Shown piece by piece: positions 54,362 through 61,948 of a DNA stretch of 64,000 nt (positions are counted from its first letter, which is position 1; every line of letters begins with the position of its first letter). The DNA comes from Chloroflexota bacterium (GTDB lineage Bacteria; Chloroflexota; Anaerolineae; Aggregatilineales; Phototrophicaceae). The notes beneath the pieces were generated by a model, which did not search any database, was not told the DNA's origin, and saw only the letters and a list, made by a program, of their open reading frames with translations. The position numbers and the translations under genes are program-made. The stretch covers positions 1-64,000 of the forward strand of contig WTGO01000094.1 in NCBI GenBank assembly GCA_011523515.1. The letters are read 5' to 3'.

Positions 54362-55549
54362 ATGAAGTTACTTGTCGTCGTATCGTCTCTCGATCTGAAC
54401 CAGCCATTCAGCGCTACGCCCGCCTGGTGGCAACTGATGAAAGGGCTTTACGAGCTGGGCGTGGATCTTGTCGCCATACCCTATCAAGGCGCAGCGGTGG
54501 AGAGTTTGTGGTGGCGCTCGCTGCCGAATCCCGCGCGAAGGCAGGGCAACGCGTTTAAGGCGCTGCGCGATGCTGCCAGATCGCTTATGCCGCGCCGCGA
54601 GATTGGCAGCGAACAGGCCACGCCGGAAGATTCGCTGTCCGACCGAGCGATCAGGACCGCAGCGCAGACGCTCATCGCCCCCATTTGGCGCCGGCATCTG
54701 GAGCAGATTCTGACGCGCGAGCCGGACTTTGACGCGCTGCTCTTCTTGACCGTTCCGCTGAATCACCTGACGGGCCTGCCCCGCTACCTGTCGGACAAAT
54801 TCGACCTGCCGGTCTTCTATTTGGATGGCGATGTGCCGGCCAGCTTGCCCAATATGAAGGGTTTTGCTTCGGGATTTCGCATCTATCAGGGTGCGGATTT
54901 ATCGGAGTATACGGCTTTCATCAGCAACAGCGGTGGCGGCGAAGACCTCCTGCGCGAGCTCGGCGCCAGGCGCGCCCACACCGTCTGGTACGGCGCGGAT
55001 CCCGATGTATTCAGTCCGGTCTCAGTGGCGTCGCAAGATCTGGATGTGTTCTTTTACGGGCACGGGCGCGAATACCGATCCGAATGGATCGACCGCATGA
55101 TCACGGCGCCCTCGCGGCAAATGCCCGCGGCGCGATTTGCTGCGCGCGGTCTCAACCTGGGCGATCTGGGCCATACGAAGCTGCTTCCTTATCTCAGCTT
55201 CAGCAAGCTGCGCGAATACGTATGCCGCAGCCGAATCAACCTTTGCATCACCCGCGGCGCGCACGCCAGCGTTTACGCCTCGTCTTCGTCGCGGCCCTTT
55301 GAGCTGGCCGCCATGGGCGCCTGCATCGTGGCCAATCCCTATCAAGGCATCGCGGAATGGTTTGAGCCGGATAAAGAAGTGATCGTCGTTCAGTCGGCCG
55401 CCGAGGCGATCGACCGCTACCAATTCTTGCTGGCCAACGAACGCGAACGGACGGCGATCGGCCAAGCGGCCCGCGAGCGTGTACTGAAGCAGCATACCTT
55501 TCGCCATCGCGCCGGCGAACTGATCCGGATCATCAAGCAGTTTCTGTAA
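54362..55549 (+). CDS. CgeB-like GT-B glycosyltransferase
   Basis: A 395-residue GT-B-fold protein. The N-terminal Rossmann half begins M-K-L-L-V-V-V-S-S-L-D. The C-terminal half carries the Glyco_trans_1_2 pattern S-R-I-N-L-C-I-T-R-G ... S-R-P-F-E-L-A-A-M-G-A-C-I-V-A-N-P ... F-E-P-D-K-E-V-I-V-V. It also has the spore-maturation CgeB-like V-W-Y-G-A-D-P-D-V-F. Donor and acceptor are unknown. The frame extends upstream, but ATG 54362 has AGGG upstream and the family's normal start. Confidence 0.8.
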   Translation: MKLLVVVSSLDLNQPFSATPAWWQLMKGLYELGVDLVAIPYQGAAVESLWWRSLPNPARRQGNAFKALRDAARSLMPRREIGSEQATPEDSLSDRAIRTAAQTLIAPIWRRHLEQILTREPDFDALLFLTVPLNHLTGLPRYLSDKFDLPVFYLDGDVPASLPNMKGFASGFRIYQGADLSEYTAFISNSGGGEDLLRELGARRAHTVWYGADPDVFSPVSVASQDLDVFFYGHGREYRSEWIDRMITAPSRQMPAARFAARGLNLGDLGHTKLLPYLSFSKLREYVCRSRINLCITRGAHASVYASSSSRPFELAAMGACIVANPYQGIAEWFEPDKEVIVVQSAAEAIDRYQFLLANERERTAIGQAARERVLKQHTFRHRAGELIRIIKQFL

Positions 55550-55597
55550 GCGCGGCGGCAAGTTTGCACAGCCCGACATCAAAGAGGAGTAGAAATC

Positions 55598-56428
55598 ATG
55601 CCCGTTGATTTCGCCAAAGCGCGTGACTTCGTCTATATTTCCGGCACGCTGTTCGAGCGCGCGTTATTCGCCTGGCTGTTCGAAGGCGGCAGCCTGAAGC
55701 GGCTGCATCAAGTCATCCGCTGCTACAAGAATAGCGACAATGGCTTTGGTCACGGCCTGGAGCATGACCTCAAGGCGCCCGAATCCAATCCCCTGGCGCT
55801 CGAGTATTTGCTGAGTGTGATGAAGCACACGGACATGCCTGCCGGCGCAGTGCTGGATGGGACGGCGGATTGGGTCGAAAGCCAGATGAATGACGATGGC
55901 AGCCTGCGCAATCCGCCCACGACGCGCGATTATCCGCTCGCGCCCTGGTGGCAGGAGCCGGGCGGCCAGACCATGCCCGATTCGATCGTCGCCAATCTCA
56001 TCCGACTGGATTGCGCGACGCCGTCTCTGGTCGAAAAGACCAAGCGCTGGGCGCTGGCTCATCATACGCCGGCATCAATTCTCGCGAATGAATGGCTCTT
56101 CATGGCTTATCACGCTTTTGACTTTTTCTTCGCCATCGATGACTTCCCGGATTTGCAGGATTATCGCCAGGCGACGATAGACAATGTCGTCGCTTGCGCC
56201 TTGGCCGCGCCCGACAACCAGGTCGACTCGCTGTTCGCTTTTGCCCCGAATCCGGAGTCGCTTGTCGCGCAGGCGCTGCCCGCCGGCTTCACCGACCGCT
56301 GTCTGGATCTGCTGGCGGCGGGGCAGCAAGAGCAGGGGCACTGGCGCGACCAGCATGATTTGCCGCAGTGGTTTCCCATGACTACGATCAATGCGCTGCT
56401 GGCGCTGCGCCGGTATGGTAGATTGTAG
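55598..56428 (+). CDS. Prenyltransferase/terpene-cyclase-like alpha-alpha barrel protein
   Basis: A 276-residue all-helical protein. The repeats N-S-D-N-G-F-G-H-G-L-E-H-D, D-W-V-E-S-Q-M-N-D-D-G-S-L and E-Q-G-H-W-R-D are the turn-plus-helix patterns (Q/D-x-D-G-S/G-F/W) of squalene-cyclase/prenyltransferase barrels. The D-x-D-D catalytic motif of true cyclases is not obvious. AGAGGAG lies 8 nt before ATG 55598. It follows the CgeB-like gene by 48 nt. The function is uncertain; a glycan or lipid-binding role is possible. Confidence 0.65.
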   Translation: MPVDFAKARDFVYISGTLFERALFAWLFEGGSLKRLHQVIRCYKNSDNGFGHGLEHDLKAPESNPLALEYLLSVMKHTDMPAGAVLDGTADWVESQMNDDGSLRNPPTTRDYPLAPWWQEPGGQTMPDSIVANLIRLDCATPSLVEKTKRWALAHHTPASILANEWLFMAYHAFDFFFAIDDFPDLQDYRQATIDNVVACALAAPDNQVDSLFAFAPNPESLVAQALPAGFTDRCLDLLAAGQQEQGHWRDQHDLPQWFPMTTINALLALRRYGRL

Positions 56429-56558
56429 GCCGGCGGAGCAAGCTGGCGCACTGTGCTATACTCGCTCCGCAGAAGACCGGTGCGCAAGTAGTTCCAACAA
56501 AGTAATGAGAATCGCAGCAGGTAAGAAAGAAACTGCCAAAATAATCGTATGATTGTAG

Positions 56559-56578
56559 GGGCGAGCCTTGGCTCGCCC
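56559..56578. repeat. Short palindromic intergenic repeat
   Basis: GGGCGAGCC-TT-GGCTCGCCC forms a perfect 9-bp hairpin, preceded by ATTGTAG. Such GTAGGGGCG... palindromes recur in intergenic DNA of several environmental bacterial groups. It lies in the 220-bp gap before the next gene. A TTG start inside it is not credible. Confidence 0.6.
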
Positions 56579-56648
56579 ACTCTTGAATAGACTTCCATTA
56601 AATTTTCGCACGATTAACTTGGTTCTACTCAAGTCTGGAGTCCACGCA

Positions 56649-57464
56649 TTGGCCATCGACAGCATGATCGAATTCGATTGCGCGCCCAAGCGCGAGCTGC
56701 GAGCCGCTGGAATATTGGAACGGCTTAAGGAACGGCAGCGCGCGCGGGAGGTCATCGAGTGGTTTCGCGCCGCTGGCGATGATCGGCCGCCGGCGCAGAT
56801 GGGTTTTGAATTCAGCCAGAGTACGCCCAGCGACGGCGGCGACAAGCAGCTCATCGTCGTGCAGGACTTGCTTGATCATGCGGCCGACCTGGATGATCAT
56901 GCCGAGCACTGTTTGACTTGCCCAGCCAACCGCACGGGCCGCCCGTACGGCTGCGCCGGCTTCATCCAATACCCCATCACGGCGCTGGCCGAAACCTGGC
57001 TGCTGGATCGGCTGCCGGCGCCGGACGAACCGCTGGTCTGGCTGCTCTTGCGGCAGGGCATTCAAAAGCTGGGCTACGACGGCGCCTCGGTCAGGGCGCT
57101 GCGTGCTGCCGATCGCGCGGCTGAGGGGCCGAAGTATTTCGAATTGCCCGACGCGCCCCAACGCCGACTCGGCGAGCTGCGCGTCAACGCCGATCAGCTG
57201 CTGGAGATGATATTCGGCGTTGGCGAGCGCATCATACCTAATCACGCCGGCATATTGCTGCTCTTTGTTCATGCGATCGAGCGCGACCTGGAAGCCAAAG
57301 AAATCCAGGACATCTCGTCTTCAGCGCCGATGTCGCGCGAACGCTATAATTTCGAAATGACGGAACCGGCCGCGAGCGACCAATGCATTCGCGAATTTGT
57401 CGCTTTCTTCCATGCCCTGTACAGCGCGTGGAAGCTTGATGTGCCACTATTCGTCGACGCTTAG
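56649..57464 (+). CDS. Cys-motif protein of unknown function
   Basis: A 271-residue protein, not recognised. The central C-L-T-C-P-A-N-R-T-G-R-P-Y-G-C-A-G-F has a CxxC plus a third Cys, suggestive of a metal or redox site. The rest is helical without membrane segments. The start is decided by GGAG-N8-TTG at 56649; ATG 56664 is an alternative without a ribosome site. It ends 13 nt before the AhpD-like selenoprotein gene and is probably co-transcribed with it, so a redox association is possible but not shown. Confidence 0.6.
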   Translation: MAIDSMIEFDCAPKRELRAAGILERLKERQRAREVIEWFRAAGDDRPPAQMGFEFSQSTPSDGGDKQLIVVQDLLDHAADLDDHAEHCLTCPANRTGRPYGCAGFIQYPITALAETWLLDRLPAPDEPLVWLLLRQGIQKLGYDGASVRALRAADRAAEGPKYFELPDAPQRRLGELRVNADQLLEMIFGVGERIIPNHAGILLLFVHAIERDLEAKEIQDISSSAPMSRERYNFEMTEPAASDQCIREFVAFFHALYSAWKLDVPLFVDA

Positions 57465-57477
57465 AAGGATTCCTTAC

Positions 57478-58080
57478 GTGCAATCGAACGACCCGGCCAA
57501 GCGGCCCACAGCCTGGATCGAAACTATACGCGAGGATCAGGCGACGGGCGCGTTGCAGCGGGCATATCGCCGCGCTGCCGACCCCAAGACGGGCCTGGTC
57601 GACCACATTATGAAGATCCACAGCCTCAACCCGGCCTCATTGCTTGATCACCAACACCTCTACAAGACCTTGATGTATGGCGATTCGCCGCTGTCCCGCG
57701 CTCAGCGGGAGATGATCGGCGTGGTGGTCTCGGCGATTAACCGTTGCGAGTACTGACTGCGGCATCACGCCCGCAACCTCCGTCAGTTGACCGGAGATCA
57801 GGATCTAACCGCTTGCATAGAAGCAGACTATAGGAGCGCAGATCTGACGCCCGCGGACCGGGCGATGCTGGATTACGCCGCCAAGTTGACGCGCGCGCCT
57901 TGGGATATGACTGAGGGGGATATTGCCAGCCTACGGAACCGAGCATTCAGCGACCGCGCCATCCTCGATATCGCGCAGGTGGTCGCTTATTACGCCTATG
58001 TCAACCGCATCGCTGACGGCTTGGGAGTTTCGCTGGAGCAGTACTGGTCGGAGGGAAAAGAGGACTGCGAGCAGGATTAG
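57478..58080 (+). CDS. AhpD-like selenoprotein (CxxU), read through in-frame UGA at 57754-57756
   Basis: The frame from GTG 57478 to TAG 58080 is broken by only one TGA, at codon 93. Upstream and downstream parts are both carboxymuconolactone decarboxylase/AhpD-family sequence. The residues around it are E78-x11-C90-E-Y-U93-x3-H97. That spacing equals the catalytic Glu-Cys-Cys-His of M. tuberculosis AhpD (E118, C130, C133, H137, recalled from the literature), with selenocysteine replacing the resolving Cys. AAGGA lies 8 nt before the GTG. A hairpin follows the UGA (see SECIS entry). The expected role is thiol-dependent peroxide or disulfide chemistry. SelA/B/C/D genes are not in the window. 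Read as a 200-residue protein; a pseudogene reading is less likely. Confidence 0.85.
57778..57796 (+). promoter_or_regulatory. Candidate bacterial SECIS hairpin for the AhpD-like gene
   Basis: CTCCG pairs with CGGAG; an inner TC/GA extends the helix past one bulged C (57791). The apical loop AGUU has G at its second position and starts 29 nt after the UGA, inside the 16-37 nt range I recall for bacterial SECIS models. Confidence 0.6.
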
Positions 58081-58208
58081 GCGCCGCGGGTCGCCAGCGC
58101 CAGTAAAACCAGCACCGTCAAGATGACAGCGATCGCCGCCACGGCATAGAATTTGCCGAACAACTTGCGCGCGTCCGAACCCTCTTTGAAAATTTCAGAC
58201 AGTTTCAT
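58077..58208 (-). CDS. Small single-pass membrane protein
   Basis: A 43-residue protein: M-K-L-S-E-I-F-K-E-G-S-D-A-R-K-L-F-G-K-F, then one hydrophobic helix (A-I-A-V-I-L-T-V-L-V-L-L-A-L-A). ATG 58208 has ACGAGG upstream at a usable distance; the longer frame to 58328 lacks one. It is convergent with the AhpD-like gene, overlapping within TTAG, and lies inside the selenoprotein cluster on the opposite strand. Function unknown. Confidence 0.45.
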   Translation of the reverse strand: MKLSEIFKEGSDARKLFGKFYAVAAIAVILTVLVLLALATRGA

Positions 58209-58303
58209 AATGTCTGCCTCGTAGACGCTGCCCGCAAAAGTAGCCATAGGATAAATCGATTCGGGCGCCTTGCCAACTGGATGCGAATCGCTCCGGTAGA
58301 CGT

Positions 58304-58309
58304 TACAAT
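58304..58309 (+). promoter_or_regulatory. -10 box (TACAAT) of the UGSC-partner gene
   Basis: TACAAT ends 6 nt before ATG 58316. The transcript would begin at or near that ATG, implying a leaderless start or use of ATG 58346. Confidence 0.45.
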
Positions 58310-58315
58310 GGTCGC

Positions 58316-59785
58316 ATGCAAGTAGCAAAACAAGACAAAGAATCTATGATTCCCAATAATTTCACCGGCTTTATCGCTGTGGTCAAGCGGGACTGCGCCA
58401 CTTGCCGGTTGATCGAAAGCGCCTTGGCCGATATGGGCGGCGCGCTCGATCTACTGGTGTATTCGCAGGACGATCCCCATTTCCCAGCCGGTGTCGCCGA
58501 GCTCGAAGACGATGGCGAGCTTGAATTCTCCTACCGTCACGAAATCGAAATCGTTCCAACTCTGCTGCGCATGGATGCCGGCCAGGAAATGCAACGCCTG
58601 GTTGGCTGGCAGCGGGAAGATTGGCGCCGGCTTACAGCCATGCCCGCGCTCGGCGCAGACCTACCGGTCTTCAGCCCTGGCTGCGGCTCAAAGTCGGCCG
58701 ATCCCGGCATGCCGGAGCGATTGGCCTATAAGTTCGGCGACAGCCCCTTAAGCGCGCGCCGAATCGAAGTGGCGACGCAGCAAGACGAATACGAATTGGC
58801 CTTTGAGCGCGGCTGGTCGGACGGCCTGCCGGTGGCGCCGCCGACCGAAGCGCGCGTGCTGCGCATGCTGGCGGGGACCACGCGCTCGCCCTCGGACCTG
58901 GTGGGGATTATTCCGCCCGACAATGCGCCCTGCACGGTCGAGAAAGTCGCTATCAACGCCGTGATGGCGGGCTGCAAGCCTGAGTATTTGCCGGTCGTGC
59001 TGGCTGCGGTGGAGGCGGCTTGTCGCGACGAATTCTGCATGCACGGCGTCTTGGCCACCACCTATTTCGCCGCGCCCATCCTCATCGTGAATGGCCCCAT
59101 CCGCGAGCGGATCGGCATGAACGCTAGCCATAATGTTCTGGGCCAGGGCAATCGCGCCAATTCGACCATCGGCCGAGCGCTGCAGCTGGTGATTCGCAAT
59201 GTCGGCGGCGGACGGCCGGGCGGCGTCGATCGCGCCACGTTGGGACAGCCGGGCAAGATCGGCTTTAGCTTTGCCGAACGCGAGCATGATTCATACTGGG
59301 AATCGCTGGCGGTGGAGCGGGGCTTCGCGCCTGAGGAGTCAACCGTGACGCTTTTCGCGGGCGGCGGCGTCCATCCCATTGGCGACCAGGTTTCCCGCGA
59401 GCCCGAGTCGCTGACGCGCAGCCTGGCGCTGTCTCTGCGTACGGTCCACCACGCAAAGGACTACGGCGGCGCCGATGCGCTGCTGATCATTTCGCCCGAG
59501 CATATGCGCGTTTTTCGCCAGGCCGGATGGAGCAAAGCGCGCTTCCGCCGTGAGCTGGAGAGACAAACGACGGTTGAAGGACGCGCGGTAATGCGTGGCG
59601 CCGATGATGTCGCTGTCGGTATGCCGGAGCGCCTGGCTCACAAGCGCCTGCGCAAATTCAGACCGGGCGGTCTGCTGATCGTGCATGCCGGTGGCGGCGC
59701 TGGCATGTGGTCGGCGGTCATCACCGGCTGGGCCGCTAACGGGCCGCGGGGCAGCATCCCGGTTACGGTCGCCATCCAATCATGA
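58316..59785 (+). CDS. UGSC-associated protein with N-terminal thioredoxin-like domain
   Basis: A 489-residue protein. Residues 15-110 look thioredoxin-like, with the redox motif C27-A-T-C30 after a beta strand and a cis-Pro-like V-P-T-L-L strand. The remainder is a conserved region I recall as a frequent neighbour of UGSC-family genes: G-W-S-D-G-L-P-V-A-P-P-T-E, I-N-A-V-M-A-G-C-K-P-E-Y-L-P-V-V-L-A-A-V and G-Q-G-N-R-A-N-S-T-I-G-R-A-L. The UGSC gene follows 22 nt downstream. A joint thiol/selenol redox reaction is inferred; substrate unknown. ATG 58346 is an alternative start. Confidence 0.7.
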   Translation: MQVAKQDKESMIPNNFTGFIAVVKRDCATCRLIESALADMGGALDLLVYSQDDPHFPAGVAELEDDGELEFSYRHEIEIVPTLLRMDAGQEMQRLVGWQREDWRRLTAMPALGADLPVFSPGCGSKSADPGMPERLAYKFGDSPLSARRIEVATQQDEYELAFERGWSDGLPVAPPTEARVLRMLAGTTRSPSDLVGIIPPDNAPCTVEKVAINAVMAGCKPEYLPVVLAAVEAACRDEFCMHGVLATTYFAAPILIVNGPIRERIGMNASHNVLGQGNRANSTIGRALQLVIRNVGGGRPGGVDRATLGQPGKIGFSFAEREHDSYWESLAVERGFAPEESTVTLFAGGGVHPIGDQVSREPESLTRSLALSLRTVHHAKDYGGADALLIISPEHMRVFRQAGWSKARFRRELERQTTVEGRAVMRGADDVAVGMPERLAHKRLRKFRPGGLLIVHAGGGAGMWSAVITGWAANGPRGSIPVTVAIQS

Positions 59786-59807
59786 ATTTACATAGTAGGA
59801 GGTAGAT

Positions 59808-60323
59808 ATGATGAAATTGCTCGACCCGACCAGCGAACGCCAGCCCGCAAGGCGCGAGACCTTGCCGCGCCCCAAGTCGCTGGCTGACAAGCGCGTCGCC
59901 TTGCTCGACATCTCAAAGCCGCGCGGTGATATCTTCCTCAGCCGCGTGGAGCAGCATTTGCGGAGTCTGGGCATTGACACGCAGCGCTATCAGAAGCCGA
60001 CTTTTGCGCGCGTCGCGCCGGTTGATCTCAAGCACCAAATCGTCAGCGAATGCGATCTCGTGATCGAGGCTTTAGCCGATTGAGGCTCCTGCACGTCGTG
60101 CAGTGTGCATGACATCACGGACCTCGAATCCCGCGGGATTCCCGGCATGTTTGTGGCAACAAGCGAATTTGTGGATGCGGCGGCGGCGCAGGGCCAGGCC
60201 CTGGGTTTCGAGCCGGCCGCTTGCTACGTGCAGCACCCAATACAAGACCGCAGCGATGCTGAGATTCAGGCTTTGGCTGATGCCGCCTTTGAGGGGATTA
60301 TGGCGACCCTGGTGGCGCCGTAG
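59808..60323 (+). CDS. UGSC-family selenoprotein, read through in-frame UGA at 60081-60083
   Basis: The frame from ATG 59808 (AGGAGG 5 nt upstream) to TAG 60323 contains one TGA, at codon 92. Reading through gives A-L-A-D-U-G-S-C-T-S-C-S-V-H-D, the hallmark U-G-S-C motif of the UGSC (seleno)protein family, whose homologues carry Cys at that position. Sequence on both sides is continuous in one frame (171 residues): N-terminal V-A-L-L-D-I-S-K-P-R-G-D, C-terminal S-R-G-I-P-G-M-F-V-A-T-S-E-F. A SECIS-like hairpin follows the UGA. The gene directly follows its thioredoxin-like partner. A redox role is likely; the exact reaction is unknown. Confidence 0.88.
60095..60113 (+). promoter_or_regulatory. 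Candidate bacterial SECIS hairpin for the UGSC gene
   Basis: GTCGTGCA-GTG-TGCATGAC forms an 8-bp stem with one G:U pair. The loop GUG begins with G, 20 nt after the UGA. A competing hairpin CTGCAC-GTC-GTGCAG (60089-60103) has its loop only 12 nt from the UGA. Confidence 0.65.
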
Positions 60324-60332
60324 CGCATGCGC

Positions 60333-61574
60333 TTAGGCGTATCGGCTGATCACTACAGCTGTATTGTGGCCGCCAAAGCCAAATGAATTGCTGAGCACAT
60401 GTTCCAGCGGCCGCGCCACGCCGATATTGGGTGTGTAGTCGAGGTCGCAATCCGGATCCGGCGTCTCGAGGTTGATTGTCGGCGGGATGAAATTGTCTTG
60501 CAGCGCTTTCACCGAGAAGATCGCTTCAGCCGCCGCGGTCGCGCCCAGAATATGTCCGGTCATTGACTTGGTTGAACTGATGGGAATGTTATAGGCGTCT
60601 TCGGCCAGCGCCTGTTTGATGGCGAGCGTCTCGCTCTTGTCGTTAAGCTGCGTACCGGTGCCGTGCGCGTTGATGTAGCTGATGTCTTTGGCGCCGATGC
60701 CGGCTTCGCGCAAGGCGCGCCGCATGGCCTCCGCCGCGTCAACGCCATCCGGGTTGGGCGCGGTCACATGAAAAGCATCGGACGTGTGACCATAGCCGGT
60801 TAGCTCGGCGTGAATCCGTACACCGCGCTCCAGCGCATGATCCAGGTCTTCCAGTACGAGCAGGGCAGCGCCCTCGGCCGCGACGAAGCCATCGCGCGTC
60901 ACGTCAAAGGGACGGGCGGCCTTTTCCGGTACATCTTCGGTGTTCGTCAGCACTTTCATATTGTTGAAGCCGCTGATGACCATGGGCATGATACAAGCTT
61001 CGCTGCCGCCGGCGACCATGACCGTGGCCCGGCCCATTCGAATGAGGTCGGCCGCATCGCCCAGCGAATTGTTGCTGGTGGCGCAGGCGGCGGTGATATT
61101 GTAGTTAGGTCCCTTGAGCCCAAAATGCATCGACACGCGCGAGCTGATGCCGTCGTGGAGCAGGGCCGGTACAATGACCGGGCTGACGCCGCGATGTCCC
61201 TTGGCTTCGAATCCCTGCAGCGCTTGCACCACTGTAACGATGCCGCCGATGCCGGAGCCGACAACCACGCCCACATCGTATTTGTTTTCATCGGTGATGA
61301 CGATGTTCGCGTCATTGAGCGCTTCTTCGGCGGCGACCAGCGCCAACATCTGCGCGCGATCCATGCGTCGCATTTCGCGCCGACCGAATCTACCCACCAG
61401 GTCAATGTCCTTGACCTCACCGGCGACGCGATTCTCGACCAAGTCGGCGTCGAAAAGGCTGATCCAGTCGATGCCGGATTCGCCCGCGCGGATGTTCGCC
61501 CAGGAGTCATTCACATTGTTGCCCACCGGGCAGACCAATCCCATGCCTGTGATGACTACGCGTTTATCCGCCAT
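60333..61574 (-). CDS. fabF: Beta-ketoacyl-ACP synthase II
   Basis: A 413-residue condensing enzyme of normal length. The catalytic Cys164 is in T-A-A-C-A-T-S-N-N-S, the first His in N-A-H-G-T-G-T, and the second His in S-N-S-F-G-F-G-G-H-N. It elongates fatty acyl chains with malonyl-ACP. ATG 61574 (M-A-D-K-R-V-V-I-T-G) is preferred to the TTG two codons upstream. No other fab gene or acpP is next to it, and it is convergent with the UGSC gene across 9 nt. Confidence 0.96.
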   Translation of the reverse strand: MADKRVVITGMGLVCPVGNNVNDSWANIRAGESGIDWISLFDADLVENRVAGEVKDIDLVGRFGRREMRRMDRAQMLALVAAEEALNDANIVITDENKYDVGVVVGSGIGGIVTVVQALQGFEAKGHRGVSPVIVPALLHDGISSRVSMHFGLKGPNYNITAACATSNNSLGDAADLIRMGRATVMVAGGSEACIMPMVISGFNNMKVLTNTEDVPEKAARPFDVTRDGFVAAEGAALLVLEDLDHALERGVRIHAELTGYGHTSDAFHVTAPNPDGVDAAEAMRRALREAGIGAKDISYINAHGTGTQLNDKSETLAIKQALAEDAYNIPISSTKSMTGHILGATAAAEAIFSVKALQDNFIPPTINLETPDPDCDLDYTPNIGVARPLEHVLSNSFGFGGHNTAVVISRYA

Positions 61575-61658
61575 TATCAATCTGTCCCGCTCGTCTCGTC
61601 CCGTATCAGATGCGCGCCGCGTATAAGCAGAGACTATTATACCCCTCGCGTCTAAAGA

Positions 61659-61934
61659 TTAGAATTGTTCTTCCGGCGCGGCCGGCTGCGTGGTTAATTC
61701 GTCAAGGAGCGCCTGCTTGATTTCCGGCGGCAGAGCATACCAAGGCAGGCCCAGTAGCGCGCCTTGCAGCGCCCACAACATAGTCATGCTTACCGTGTGG
61801 CGCGCGCGCAGACGCCGGAATACTTCGGCCGCTCCAAGCGCCTCAAGCTGTGCCCGCGATGTAATGTCAACATCAATTAGCTTGGCGGCGGATTTCGGGC
61901 CGATATTCTTGAGTTTGACCAAATCGCTGCGCAT
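61659..61934 (-). CDS. TfoX C-terminal-domain-like protein
   Basis: A 91-residue protein matching the C-terminal domain of TfoX/Sxy: L-K-N-I-G-P-K-S-A-A-K-L at the start (helix-hairpin-helix-like), L-E-A-L-G-A-A-E-V-F-R-R-L, and M-L-W-A-L-Q-G-A-L-L-G-L-P-W-Y-A-L-P. The TfoX N-terminal domain is missing. In this stand-alone form the function is unknown, and competence regulation should not be assumed. It starts 14 nt downstream of the M16 gene stop. Confidence 0.8.
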   Translation of the reverse strand: MRSDLVKLKNIGPKSAAKLIDVDITSRAQLEALGAAEVFRRLRARHTVSMTMLWALQGALLGLPWYALPPEIKQALLDELTTQPAAPEEQF

Positions 61935-61948
61935 GGAGAGTCGCCAGG

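Noticed and set aside
56568..56648. TTG start at 56568 for the Cys-motif protein
   Set aside because: It lies inside the palindromic repeat and has no ribosome site; GGAG-N8-TTG at 56649 is better.
57478..58080. Pseudogene or two separate genes
   Set aside because: Only one stop interrupts the frame, it falls exactly on the catalytic Cys column, no frameshift exists, and the downstream part has no ribosome site of its own.
60089..60103. Hairpin CTGCAC-GTC-GTGCAG as the SECIS
   Set aside because: Its loop lies only 12 nt from the UGA, closer than usual; the overlapping GUG-loop hairpin fits better.
59808..60323. Two short unrelated ORFs
   Set aside because: Both are in the same frame and readthrough gives the diagnostic U-G-S-C motif.
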